DNA of 6,848 nucleotides from Parachlamydiaceae bacterium (GCA_013817115.1 JACDDG010000129.1:1-6848), one strand, 5' to 3'. Numbered from the stretch's first letter, positions 1 through 6,848 are shown. Numbers and translations are program-made. Notes: generated by a model not told the origin, from the letters alone.

Positions 1-9
1 AAAAGATCT

Positions 10-14
10 CTCCT
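10..14 (-). promoter_or_regulatory. Ribosome binding site (AGGAG) for a downstream minus-strand gene outside the window
   Basis: The 50 bases after the TAA of the large gene contain AGAGGAGAG on the minus strand, with a consensus AGGAG at 10-14. Nine bases (AGATCTTTT) remain before the window edge and hold no start codon, so a start immediately beyond the edge would give workable spacing. The gap has no strong hairpin followed by a U-run. The palindrome TCAATTGA (23-30) ahead of six T residues is too weak to call a terminator. The next gene is probably co-transcribed with the large one. Confidence 0.5.
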
Positions 15-50
15 CTAAAAAATCAATTGAAAGGAAATGCTTCCAAGCAC

Positions 51-3000
51 TTATATCATCACAGTATCGGGAAAATATTTTGAAAAATTTTTTATAATGC
101 GTTTGCCCTGCCAAAAACGGGCTTCACTTTGATCAATTGCACATGTGATCAAAGGGGATTCTTCCTCATTACTTCCTGCAGGACCTTGGATGACTAACAG
201 TTCAAGCATTTGTTTTTTAGAGCACGGTTCAGCCAAAAAGCCATCAGCAAGAATGCCTTGTAAATTGTTTGACCAATGCATCGCTCCACCAAAAGCATCA
301 CCAAAAGCATTCGCAATGCAAGATACACTTTTGCTTTTAGCTTTGGCAAGTGCAGCTTCGACAGCGTAAATTTCGATTTGTTGATTGTTTGAATTATTCT
401 CTTTTAAAGCTTCCCACCAATCAAGTGAACCAAAATAATCGATTTCTTTATCCCAAATTGTTGAATCTTTACGAAGTTTTGTGTCGGAAGAAGAACCTTC
501 TTGAGAGCAAATATCAATTTGCAAATCCTGATTTTGTTCTTTTTCTTGATTCTGATTCCGTTCGACATTTTGATTGCTCGAGACTTCTTTATTTTGCGAT
601 TGATGTTGAGAAACTTGCAATGAAACGTGTTGCGACATTCCTAAATCATTAGTTCTTGAGATTAGCTTTCCGTTTTTCTTATAGAGCTTAATCTTTTCTG
701 GAAAAGTGCTTCCTTTCCCAATCTTCATTAACTCATTCCAAATAGTTTCCTTTTCAACTTGATTGAAAGCAAAAGAGGTGATTACAATTTTGAATTTTTG
801 TCGACGTATTTCTTGGAGAGCAACCATTGAATCAGTCTCAACTTCAGGATCTCCATAATAGCAAGGATCTTCATCGCTAGAAGTTACAAATAGAGAAGAA
901 AATTCCCGGAAGTAACCTAACATCACAAAGGCGTCTTTAGCGTTCAGCATTAGATCATAAACAGCCGTTCGAATTACATCTTCAACTTGTTGTACGGCAG
1001 AAGGAAAGATTCCTTCTTCTTCATTTAAAGCCTTGTTTTTGGTCGTGAAAGAAACAACATCGCGAATAGTGAGTTTGCCGTTAGACTTTATTACCTCCTT
1101 TGCTGCTTTACCGACCAATAGAGAGATATCTTGCTGAGCTGTCTTGATGCCACGCATCCGCCAACTACCTTGTGCAAAGTCTTTTAAATCGATTTTTTCA
1201 TTTAAAGTAACTTCACCCCCTGCTCCGATAGCTTGGGGGATATCTGCCCCGAAAGTATGACTTTGGTCAAAGTAAGTGATTCGTTTTTCAGGCGGGATGG
1301 AGCTGGAGGCAAGAGAAACAGCACTTTTGCCATATTCTTTAAGCATTAATTCGTTGTCAAAATTAAAAAAGACGACCGCCTGTATGTCAGGACGAGATTT
1401 TGCAATATGTTGTAGAATCATACTTGCGACGAATTCATTGCTCATGCCATACAGTAGAGAGCCGCTATCGATGAGAGCTTTTTTTGTAGAATTCGCATTA
1501 AATTGGGACCGTAGGATTTCTAACAGAACTTCCTGTGGAGACCTGTTTTCAAGCTCTTTAATTTTATCCCTGCTGCAGGTACGACAAATATGATCGACAA
1601 ATTCTCCAGCTGTACCTGGATCCCAAAAAATCTTAGTGCCTGTAGGACAAATTTCTTCAGCATTTGGCGTGGCGGTTGCCGCATAGAATGATGAAAAAAG
1701 AGAAGCGAAATTCTGAGAATTGCAGGACATATTTTCCGTGAAATACTCGACCTTAGGAATGGAAAAAACACGCGCATAGCTCATCCTAGGAGCATACCCA
1801 GTGTTCAAAATTTTTGCTAAATTGCTCCATGAAAAGTTATCATGTAAAACTTCATTTAACTTAATTTTCCCTTCTGTCCAATTTTCAAATAAACGTGCAG
1901 TGGGTGTTTCATCAAAAGGTTTTCCATCTTTTTTAGATTTATCCTTAGCCCTCTGATGCATATGCAAAGCCAACTTCTCTGCTTCAGAAAAATATAATGG
2001 CTTATGCAAATGAGCCATGAACGTTTTAAGAATTGCTTCATAGGGGTTTTTAAAAGTTGAATTTTCAATGGGTGTATCTTTACTGCTATAAGGCTGAGCA
2101 TAGCCACTCTCATTGCCTTTTATTCCGAAATGTACATTAATTTTTTTCTGCAATGCATCCGGTAGGAATTTATTAAGCACACCGACTGCCAAGCCAATTT
2201 CACTGTAGTGAGGATGCTCAAGTACAAATTGTGGAATTGCGGTTAGTTTTCCACAAAGATAGTCGACAAAAACTTGTTGTTGTTCAGGCAAAATACCAAA
2301 TGGACGGTAATGAAAAAGTTTTTTGGCTATGAGGGGCTTAAGAATCTCATGATATTTTTCAGAACTACAAAGTGTCTGGTCGTTATTTTCAAGTTCGATG
2401 CTTTTCTTGACTTCGGGAATAGCAACCAAAAGGCGCATGCATTCGGAGATCACGTTGACGTAGCTTTTCTTCACGCTCTTTTTCTCGCCAAGAGGGTGAT
2501 TGAGTTCATCATTGTAGCGCAGTAAGCGGTGGGCCTCGTCTATATTAGCGCGCACTTTTTTGCGAATGAAGCCTAAGACCTGCATGTAGGCCCATAAAAT
2601 GTTTTCATTGATAGGATTTATGTCATTAGTAGCTTTATGAGCCTCTTCAATGAACAGTAATTGAAGAGCTTGGAAATCTTTTTTGCAGGCATTGAGACTC
2701 TCTTTAAAATCTAACGACCGCATTAACAAACGCTGTAATCCCCATAGCTGCCCTTCATTCAAAGGAGTTTCCCTACTAAATTTCAATCCATTAGCTAATT
2801 GTCCAACGACTTTGATCGAACGAGAACTTAAATCTTTAATGTTTTCCGTTGCTAATGCATCCGGAAAAAAGTTAGCAATCACTTGGGATCCATTTGAGCC
2901 AAAAAAACTTATCATAGGATTACCAAAGGCGGTTTTACCGCTTCCCATAATAAGCTCTAAAATTGAGCGCGGGTCGTTTCCAAGCAACATCTGCTGCAGT

Positions 3001-6000
3001 TGTTTAACCTGTTTGTCCCACAGCATCATTCCTGTACCATATTCAAAGGCTAAATAACCTCTTAATAGTCTTGTGGGTATCGCATTAGAAAATGAATAGG
3101 CTCGTTTACGTGACAGTTCAAAGGAAAGTTGTTTAAGACGAATTTTAAGGTCTAGAGTAGTCTCAGGAGATAGAACCTTCTCTGAATCGCAAAGATGAAT
3201 CGGATTGATTTTCAATTGAATTTCGAGAGCTCTATTGACTTGCTGCAAGCGAGTTGCTTGTATTAGATAGCGATAGAGTTGTAGCTTCACTGCAGGCAGT
3301 TGAGACTCCTCACAGGAGCCACAACGCATGATCTCAGAGTCATCGTTTTTGACAAAGGCCATAATGAGGGCATTAAATTTCGATTCTGTTGTCAAATAAT
3401 TATCACTCGCCACCTTAAAAGAACGTTCCTTGATACATCTAGCAATGGCGTTTTCATCGGATAGTGTTGCCCTAATGGCTGATTGTGTCGGTTGTAATAA
3501 TTTTTCTCTTAATGTATTTAGATTCTTCTGCAATTGCTTTTTCGATTTCTCGAGTTCAAATTTAAGTTGATAGAAACTTTCGAGATCATTTAGTTCTTCA
3601 GAAATAATTTCAGGCAATGGTCTTGCATAAAAATCGTCCATGCTTTGATTGAGCTCGGCAAAGGCCTTTTTAACAATCGGATTATCCGAAGGGCATGCAA
3701 ACGGAGGAATTTTATCAATTTCATCGCGATTAGTTTTTGGAGTTTTGAAAAGGGTCTTGATAAGTAGTTGAAAAGGTTTAGCTAACAAAGTATCGTCAGC
3801 ATCTAAATGAGCAAGCCATTCATTGGGCAAAGGAAGTTCAACTTTTTGATTTTTTTCATCAAAAGCTAGTTTATCGGCTTTAGCTTGAATTTTTTTCGTT
3901 TCGATTTGCTCATATCTTCGCGAGAGAGCATCGTAGGTTTGATAGCCTTTATAAGCAGCTACACCGAGGTTGCCGGCAATTTTAATGGAATTTGGAATCG
4001 ACACACCCCAGTAAGCAGGAAGATAGGACATCGCTCCCATGAATAACACAGAAGATGCTTGATTCTGAGCAAACGATAAAACAGCGTCTTTGATAGTTGG
4101 AAGAGCGGATGCGATCGAATATGCTCTTTCAATTTTTGAGTGAAAGGTTTCTATTTCCTTAAGATCCAAGCAAATATATTTCTTACTCAAACTATTTAAT
4201 TCTAAATTGAGAATGGCTGTAGAACTTCTCTTCTCAGAAACAAGAGACACTTCATTTTCTGAAATGTTATTTTTGAGTTCTAACCTTTTTGCAATAATCT
4301 CCTCAGCAAGTTGATTATAACTTGAGAGAACTATTTCATAATTTTGAGGGTTAGGAAAAGGCGCTAGATTGCTGGCCTCTGCAGCACAACGCAATATGTC
4401 GAGTAATTTTTTCTCTCTGGGGTCTTTACCCTGTGCCAAGAGCAGTGATTTTTTAAAGGCTTTGGCGCGTGTCAAGAAGGTATTACAGTTTTTTTGATCA
4501 TTATAAATCGCTTTTGGCGGCTTTTCAAGTGCTAATTGGTAGTAGGACAAGAAATGCGAACTCAGTATGTTAGAAGAAAGTTCCTCGAATTTTAAAGGAA
4601 CCCTTTCCCACTCAGAGCTTATTCTAATAGCAAGAGATTTATTATAGGCGTGCATTATTTCAGAGTCTGGGTTGTCGTCGTCATCGAATACTAGCCTATT
4701 CCAATGTTGATCTTCACTTACAAGTTCAGAAAGCTGTGAGTTATTTGAAAGCAAAGCAAGCAGTTGTTTGACGGCACTTTCTTGCATACCAGGCATTGCG
4801 TTAGAAGCTAAATTTTCTGATGAGTAGGATACAGTCGTTTTATTGGCATTTAAGCCGCTTGTATTTAGAAAAGATTCTTGTAATATTTCCTGAGTAAAAG
4901 AAGAAAATTTAGTTTTAAACTCGTCTTTAGAAGCGTATTTGTGTTTTAAAAAAGCATATCTCTGAGAAATTTCATGCGGCATGAGGAGTGTTTCTGAGAG
5001 TTGTTCTAATCCAATAATGTCCAAAATTTTCTTAAAATTAGGGTTAGAAATAGCTTCCAATTTTTCGTTATTTAAAATGAGTTTTTTCCCATTTTCTGCA
5101 ATGGCGTGCAAGATAAATAGTTCTTGGTATTCATCTAAAGGCAAATGAGGTAAACTAGTTGGATTTTTAAAATTTTTGTAAATGTTAACTTGCATTGTAA
5201 ACCAAGCTAGGAAAGTCGCACTGGGGCTTTCCGGTTCCGCTTTTTTAGATTCGAGTTGAATGAGGACATTTTCTTCTTTAATCGCGGTTAATCGCAAGGC
5301 AATGCGTAAGACAGTTGGGTTGTCGATCACCATCGCAGCGGTTTCAATATATTGTATTAAGCTGAAAACCTCAGGAGGGAAACGTTTTCTTTTACCACTC
5401 CCTTCAAATAGCGTTAAATAATGGGCAATATCTGACCATTGACCTTTGGCAATTAAGTATAAAAGCAAGTGTAATAGAGCTGTAGGCTCATCGCTTATTA
5501 GACGCCCATGATCATCTAAGGAATAGACGTAGTGAGAAGAGGATTTTACATTAATAAGTTTTTCAATGGATGCAATTGAATTGATCATCATTTTATTGAG
5601 GCTAGAATCCATCAAGTGGGAAGTCGTTAAACCTGTCCCACTCTTCATTAACCATGAAGCTGTAGCTGTCAATAAAATGCTTTTTGTGAGGATAATTCGA
5701 TTTTGCTGTTGAGCATTCTCTAAAAGTAAATAGCTGGTAAGGTTATTGAGAGCTGGAATCTTGTTCGCGGGACGTTGCTCTTCAGCAATATAAAAAGTCG
5801 GAGCATAATCTAAACTGACAGCACGTTTTTTGCCTTCAATTTCTTGAATGTTAAAGGATATATTGAGAGCTGTAAACACAATGCGGTCAAGGGCGTAAGG
5901 GGCACGAGATGAGCGAAAAGCGGCGATAGTGGAAATTGGTTGAAACCAAGCTAATAGCGCAAGTCCGTGAGAATTTTGGGTTAAGTCAATTTTTAATTCA

Positions 6001-6764
6001 GTATTTACTGTTACGTCAGAATAAGTTTCCTTATTTAGCTTATTCAATAACTGCATGTCAACAACTTCCCCATTATTAAGCGTCAGGAGTTCTCTATATT
6101 TAGTGGAGTTCTCTTCTAGCCAATAAGTCACTTTGACCGCATCATCAATTGATGAGTCACCAGATGTCACCCATCTGTAACTTTTAGAATCATGCCATTT
6201 AAGAAAGATAAGGTCCAGATGTTCATTTTGGCCAGTTTGTTTGGTTTCGATGGTCATATCTTGGCCTCTTACACGATATCCATGTGTTATAACAAAGAAA
6301 TCTTTTGGAGTGTTACCAAATATGTCTGGGAGTATTTTTTTGATGTGGCCTTCAACATCCTTATCAAATCTATATTCTAGTGTTGAAGCAAGATCGACAT
6401 TTAACTTAAAAATTCCACAATGAAAATTAGGGTATTTTCCACCCCATGACCCAACTTTTGACTTTGGGAGAAGTTTTTTCTTCCATGCCAAGGCATTCAG
6501 GACTTCATTTCGAATGTCTAAATTGGAGTTAAGTGTATCTGCAATTGTCGAAATCCACTTATGGGTAAGATCAAAGGATTTGTTTTTAATGAATTGGAAT
6601 CGTAGAGCCTGAATTGTATTGTGGCAAGCTTTCTTCCTTGTTTCCAATGAGGCGGTACTTGGATCTATGAAATACTGAACCTGATTTAAGAGAGTATATA
6701 CAGAGTGATATATAATTTTGTCTATAGCTCTTTGCAAATGACGTGATCGATTTTTTAGGTGCAA
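51..6764 (-). CDS. Giant DUF3638/DUF3645-type helicase-like (P-loop) protein, 2237 aa, function unknown
   Basis: This is probably an ATP-binding, superfamily-2-like protein; its substrate and cellular role are unknown. What I see: residues 1-1200 match no known domain and are mostly helical in character, with a moderately hydrophobic patch (about 903-937) and a coiled-coil-like stretch (about 1052-1092, including LEKSKKQLQKNL). A DUF3638-like region (about 1225-1430) holds the P-loop LIMGSGKT (K1277, T1278) and IDEAHRLL (D1409, E1410), followed by NDELNHPLG. A DUF3645-like block (1544-1577) has VHFG, PYSSKDTP and FKNP. Later motifs are ATATP (1696-1700), AVVFF (1796-1800), FDQSHTFGAD (1832-1841) and QGSWRMR (1865-1871), resembling helicase motifs III to VI. 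A Gln/Asn-rich linker (2044-2082) precedes the C-terminal ~150 residues. Known of the family: DUF3638/DUF3645 proteins are very large and mainly described in eukaryotes. The TTG start is the first possible one, because an in-frame TAA lies immediately upstream. There is no ATG before codon 170, so the start is uncertain. The stop is TAA. No signal peptide is evident. Some fungal relatives carry ubiquitin-hydrolase labels, but I see no support for peptidase activity here. The gene is very likely real; the family call is strong and the function open. Confidence 0.93.
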   Translation of the reverse strand: MHLKNRSRHLQRAIDKIIYHSVYTLLNQVQYFIDPSTASLETRKKACHNTIQALRFQFIKNKSFDLTHKWISTIADTLNSNLDIRNEVLNALAWKKKLLPKSKVGSWGGKYPNFHCGIFKLNVDLASTLEYRFDKDVEGHIKKILPDIFGNTPKDFFVITHGYRVRGQDMTIETKQTGQNEHLDLIFLKWHDSKSYRWVTSGDSSIDDAVKVTYWLEENSTKYRELLTLNNGEVVDMQLLNKLNKETYSDVTVNTELKIDLTQNSHGLALLAWFQPISTIAAFRSSRAPYALDRIVFTALNISFNIQEIEGKKRAVSLDYAPTFYIAEEQRPANKIPALNNLTSYLLLENAQQQNRIILTKSILLTATASWLMKSGTGLTTSHLMDSSLNKMMINSIASIEKLINVKSSSHYVYSLDDHGRLISDEPTALLHLLLYLIAKGQWSDIAHYLTLFEGSGKRKRFPPEVFSLIQYIETAAMVIDNPTVLRIALRLTAIKEENVLIQLESKKAEPESPSATFLAWFTMQVNIYKNFKNPTSLPHLPLDEYQELFILHAIAENGKKLILNNEKLEAISNPNFKKILDIIGLEQLSETLLMPHEISQRYAFLKHKYASKDEFKTKFSSFTQEILQESFLNTSGLNANKTTVSYSSENLASNAMPGMQESAVKQLLALLSNNSQLSELVSEDQHWNRLVFDDDDNPDSEIMHAYNKSLAIRISSEWERVPLKFEELSSNILSSHFLSYYQLALEKPPKAIYNDQKNCNTFLTRAKAFKKSLLLAQGKDPREKKLLDILRCAAEASNLAPFPNPQNYEIVLSSYNQLAEEIIAKRLELKNNISENEVSLVSEKRSSTAILNLELNSLSKKYICLDLKEIETFHSKIERAYSIASALPTIKDAVLSFAQNQASSVLFMGAMSYLPAYWGVSIPNSIKIAGNLGVAAYKGYQTYDALSRRYEQIETKKIQAKADKLAFDEKNQKVELPLPNEWLAHLDADDTLLAKPFQLLIKTLFKTPKTNRDEIDKIPPFACPSDNPIVKKAFAELNQSMDDFYARPLPEIISEELNDLESFYQLKFELEKSKKQLQKNLNTLREKLLQPTQSAIRATLSDENAIARCIKERSFKVASDNYLTTESKFNALIMAFVKNDDSEIMRCGSCEESQLPAVKLQLYRYLIQATRLQQVNRALEIQLKINPIHLCDSEKVLSPETTLDLKIRLKQLSFELSRKRAYSFSNAIPTRLLRGYLAFEYGTGMMLWDKQVKQLQQMLLGNDPRSILELIMGSGKTAFGNPMISFFGSNGSQVIANFFPDALATENIKDLSSRSIKVVGQLANGLKFSRETPLNEGQLWGLQRLLMRSLDFKESLNACKKDFQALQLLFIEEAHKATNDINPINENILWAYMQVLGFIRKKVRANIDEAHRLLRYNDELNHPLGEKKSVKKSYVNVISECMRLLVAIPEVKKSIELENNDQTLCSSEKYHEILKPLIAKKLFHYRPFGILPEQQQVFVDYLCGKLTAIPQFVLEHPHYSEIGLAVGVLNKFLPDALQKKINVHFGIKGNESGYAQPYSSKDTPIENSTFKNPYEAILKTFMAHLHKPLYFSEAEKLALHMHQRAKDKSKKDGKPFDETPTARLFENWTEGKIKLNEVLHDNFSWSNLAKILNTGYAPRMSYARVFSIPKVEYFTENMSCNSQNFASLFSSFYAATATPNAEEICPTGTKIFWDPGTAGEFVDHICRTCSRDKIKELENRSPQEVLLEILRSQFNANSTKKALIDSGSLLYGMSNEFVASMILQHIAKSRPDIQAVVFFNFDNELMLKEYGKSAVSLASSSIPPEKRITYFDQSHTFGADIPQAIGAGGEVTLNEKIDLKDFAQGSWRMRGIKTAQQDISLLVGKAAKEVIKSNGKLTIRDVVSFTTKNKALNEEEGIFPSAVQQVEDVIRTAVYDLMLNAKDAFVMLGYFREFSSLFVTSSDEDPCYYGDPEVETDSMVALQEIRRQKFKIVITSFAFNQVEKETIWNELMKIGKGSTFPEKIKLYKKNGKLISRTNDLGMSQHVSLQVSQHQSQNKEVSSNQNVERNQNQEKEQNQDLQIDICSQEGSSSDTKLRKDSTIWDKEIDYFGSLDWWEALKENNSNNQQIEIYAVEAALAKAKSKSVSCIANAFGDAFGGAMHWSNNLQGILADGFLAEPCSKKQMLELLVIQGPAGSNEEESPLITCAIDQSEARFWQGKRIIKNFSKYFPDTVMI
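287..310. repeat. Perfect 12-bp tandem duplication inside the large gene
   Basis: Two exact head-to-tail copies of CACCAAAAGCAT (287-298 and 299-310) lie in the C-terminal part of the large gene. They are in frame and encode the repeated A-F-G of NAFGDAFGG. The length is a multiple of three, so the frame is kept. It is probably a small slippage duplication fixed in a glycine-rich turn, with no sign of a mobile element. Confidence 0.8.
519..638 (-). other. Gln/Asn-rich low-complexity linker in the large protein (residues 2043-2082)
   Basis: From S2044 to Q2082, 17 of 39 residues are Gln or Asn (11 Q, 6 N), mixed with Ser, Glu and Lys, as in NQNVERNQNQEKEQNQ. The segment lies between the helicase-like core and the C-terminal region and is followed by more Ser/Asp/Lys-rich sequence. 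It most likely forms a flexible, disordered linker. Such tracts are prone to length variation between strains. Confidence 0.75.
6255..6269 (-). promoter_or_regulatory. Internal ribosome-binding-site-like AGAGG with ATG at codon 170 (alternative start)
   Basis: On the minus strand AGAGG (6265-6269) precedes the first in-frame ATG (codon 170, 6255-6257) with a 7-nt spacer, CCAAGAT. This is a better initiation context than the TTG at the 5' end. However, the 507 bases upstream stay open in AT-rich DNA and encode protein-like sequence, so I favour the longer form. The site could be chance or a secondary start giving a product of about 2068 residues. Confidence 0.25.
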
Positions 6765-6768
6765 TTAT

Positions 6769-6773
6769 CTCAC
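6769..6773 (-). promoter_or_regulatory. Weak Shine-Dalgarno-like GTGAG before the TTG start of the large gene
   Basis: On the minus strand GTGAG lies 4 nt (ATAA) upstream of the TTG at 6762-6764 and overlaps the TGA of the upstream gene. The match to the anti-Shine-Dalgarno sequence is poor and the spacing short. Initiation here may therefore depend on ribosomes finishing the upstream gene. It is the only plausible site for the TTG; the next in-frame TTG codons (10 and 41) have none that I can see. Confidence 0.35.
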
Positions 6774-6848
6774 TGAATGTTCAAAAAAGAGGTTTCCAGC
6801 CCATTGTTTTCATCGAGCAGGGCATCTTCTAGCCAAAATTTATCTTCA
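6770..6848 (-). CDS. 3' end of an upstream minus-strand gene (partial, 25 codons plus TGA)
   Basis: One frame is open from the window edge to a TGA at 6770-6772. It gives 25 residues that begin EDKFWLEDALLDENNG and end SFLNIQ. The stretch is acidic and protein-like, whereas the other two minus-strand frames in this interval contain stops. The TGA lies 5 bp (GATAA) before the TTG start of the large gene, which fits an operon with coupled translation or re-initiation. The E-D-K-F-W at its start resembles E-A-R-F-W near the C-terminus of the large protein, so it may be the tail of a tandem paralogue; this is inference from a very short match. A single frameshift could not fuse it to the large gene, because the reading frame it would enter meets a TAA at 6765-6767. 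The function cannot be told from 25 residues. Confidence 0.6.
   Translation of the reverse strand, partial: EDKFWLEDALLDENNGLETSFLNIQ

Noticed and set aside
20..50. Rho-independent terminator after the large gene
   Set aside because: The possible stems (TGCT/AGCA, GGAA/TTCC, TCAATTGA) are only 4 bp and not placed against the T-run, and a strong ribosome binding site follows directly.
145..369. Plus-strand open frame of 74 codons opposite the 3' end of the large gene
   Set aside because: It lies wholly antisense to the clear coding frame, has no family resemblance, and mirrors the codon pattern of the large gene.
1276..3057. Other antisense or shifted open frames of 80-124 codons (for example 1276-1593, 2274-2525, 2683-3057 on plus; 1520-1777, 1856-2113 on minus)
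   Set aside because: All overlap the motif-bearing helicase-like core in the large frame. Their translations look random, and no separate promoter or ribosome-binding context was evident.
5391..5405. GSGK at residues 455-458 as a second P-loop
   Set aside because: It is followed by R-K-R instead of T/S and has no partner acidic box, so it is most likely a basic surface loop.
51..6764. Ubiquitin hydrolase or other peptidase annotation
   Set aside because: Some eukaryotic relatives carry this label through automatic transfer, but I see no Cys/His protease motif here; only the ATPase-type motifs are supported.
6765..6848. Upstream fragment and large gene as one frameshifted gene
   Set aside because: The upstream frame stops at TGA (6770-6772), and the large frame is itself blocked by TAA at 6765-6767. 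One indel cannot join them, and a close operon junction is simpler.

Overview
The window is almost entirely one very long minus-strand gene (51..6764, 2237 codons plus stop). It sits between the last 25 codons of another minus-strand gene (6770..6848) and a short downstream gap (1..50) that carries a strong ribosome binding site for a third minus-strand gene starting just outside the window. The spacing (5 bp on one side, about 50 bp on the other) and the shared strand look like an operon of large genes. I see no plus-strand gene, RNA gene, insertion sequence, CRISPR array or convincing terminator.

The large protein reads as a bacterial member of the DUF3638/DUF3645 group, a superfamily-2-helicase-like P-loop family best known from very large eukaryotic proteins. 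The recognisable core lies in the C-terminal half and its motifs are in the expected order: a P-loop (GSGKT, residues 1274-1278), a DEAH box (1409-1412) followed by an E-L-x-x-x-x-G-like stretch, a DUF3645-like block (about 1544-1577, with PYxxKDxP), a TATP motif (1697-1700), a VVFF strand (1797-1800), FDQSHTFGAD (1832-1841) and a motif-VI-like QxxxRMR (1865-1871). The first ~1200 residues match no domain I recognise. They contain a moderately hydrophobic patch near 903-937 and a predicted coiled coil near 1052-1092. Near the C-terminus a Gln/Asn-rich linker (2044-2082) separates the helicase-like core from a final ~150-residue region.

The organism is probably an AT-rich bacterium living inside protists or animal cells. 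From memory, giant bacterial DUF3638-type genes, often in tandem, are typical of environmental Chlamydiae (Parachlamydia/Protochlamydia type). Legionellales-type organisms are a second possibility. This rests on family recognition, AT-rich composition and gene architecture, not on a database search.

Three points deserve most attention. The first is the eukaryote-type ATPase core in a bacterial giant protein of unknown function. The second is the TTG start directly after an in-frame stop, with no ATG until codon 170. The third is a short similarity between the C-terminal ends of the upstream gene and of the large gene, which hints at tandem paralogues.
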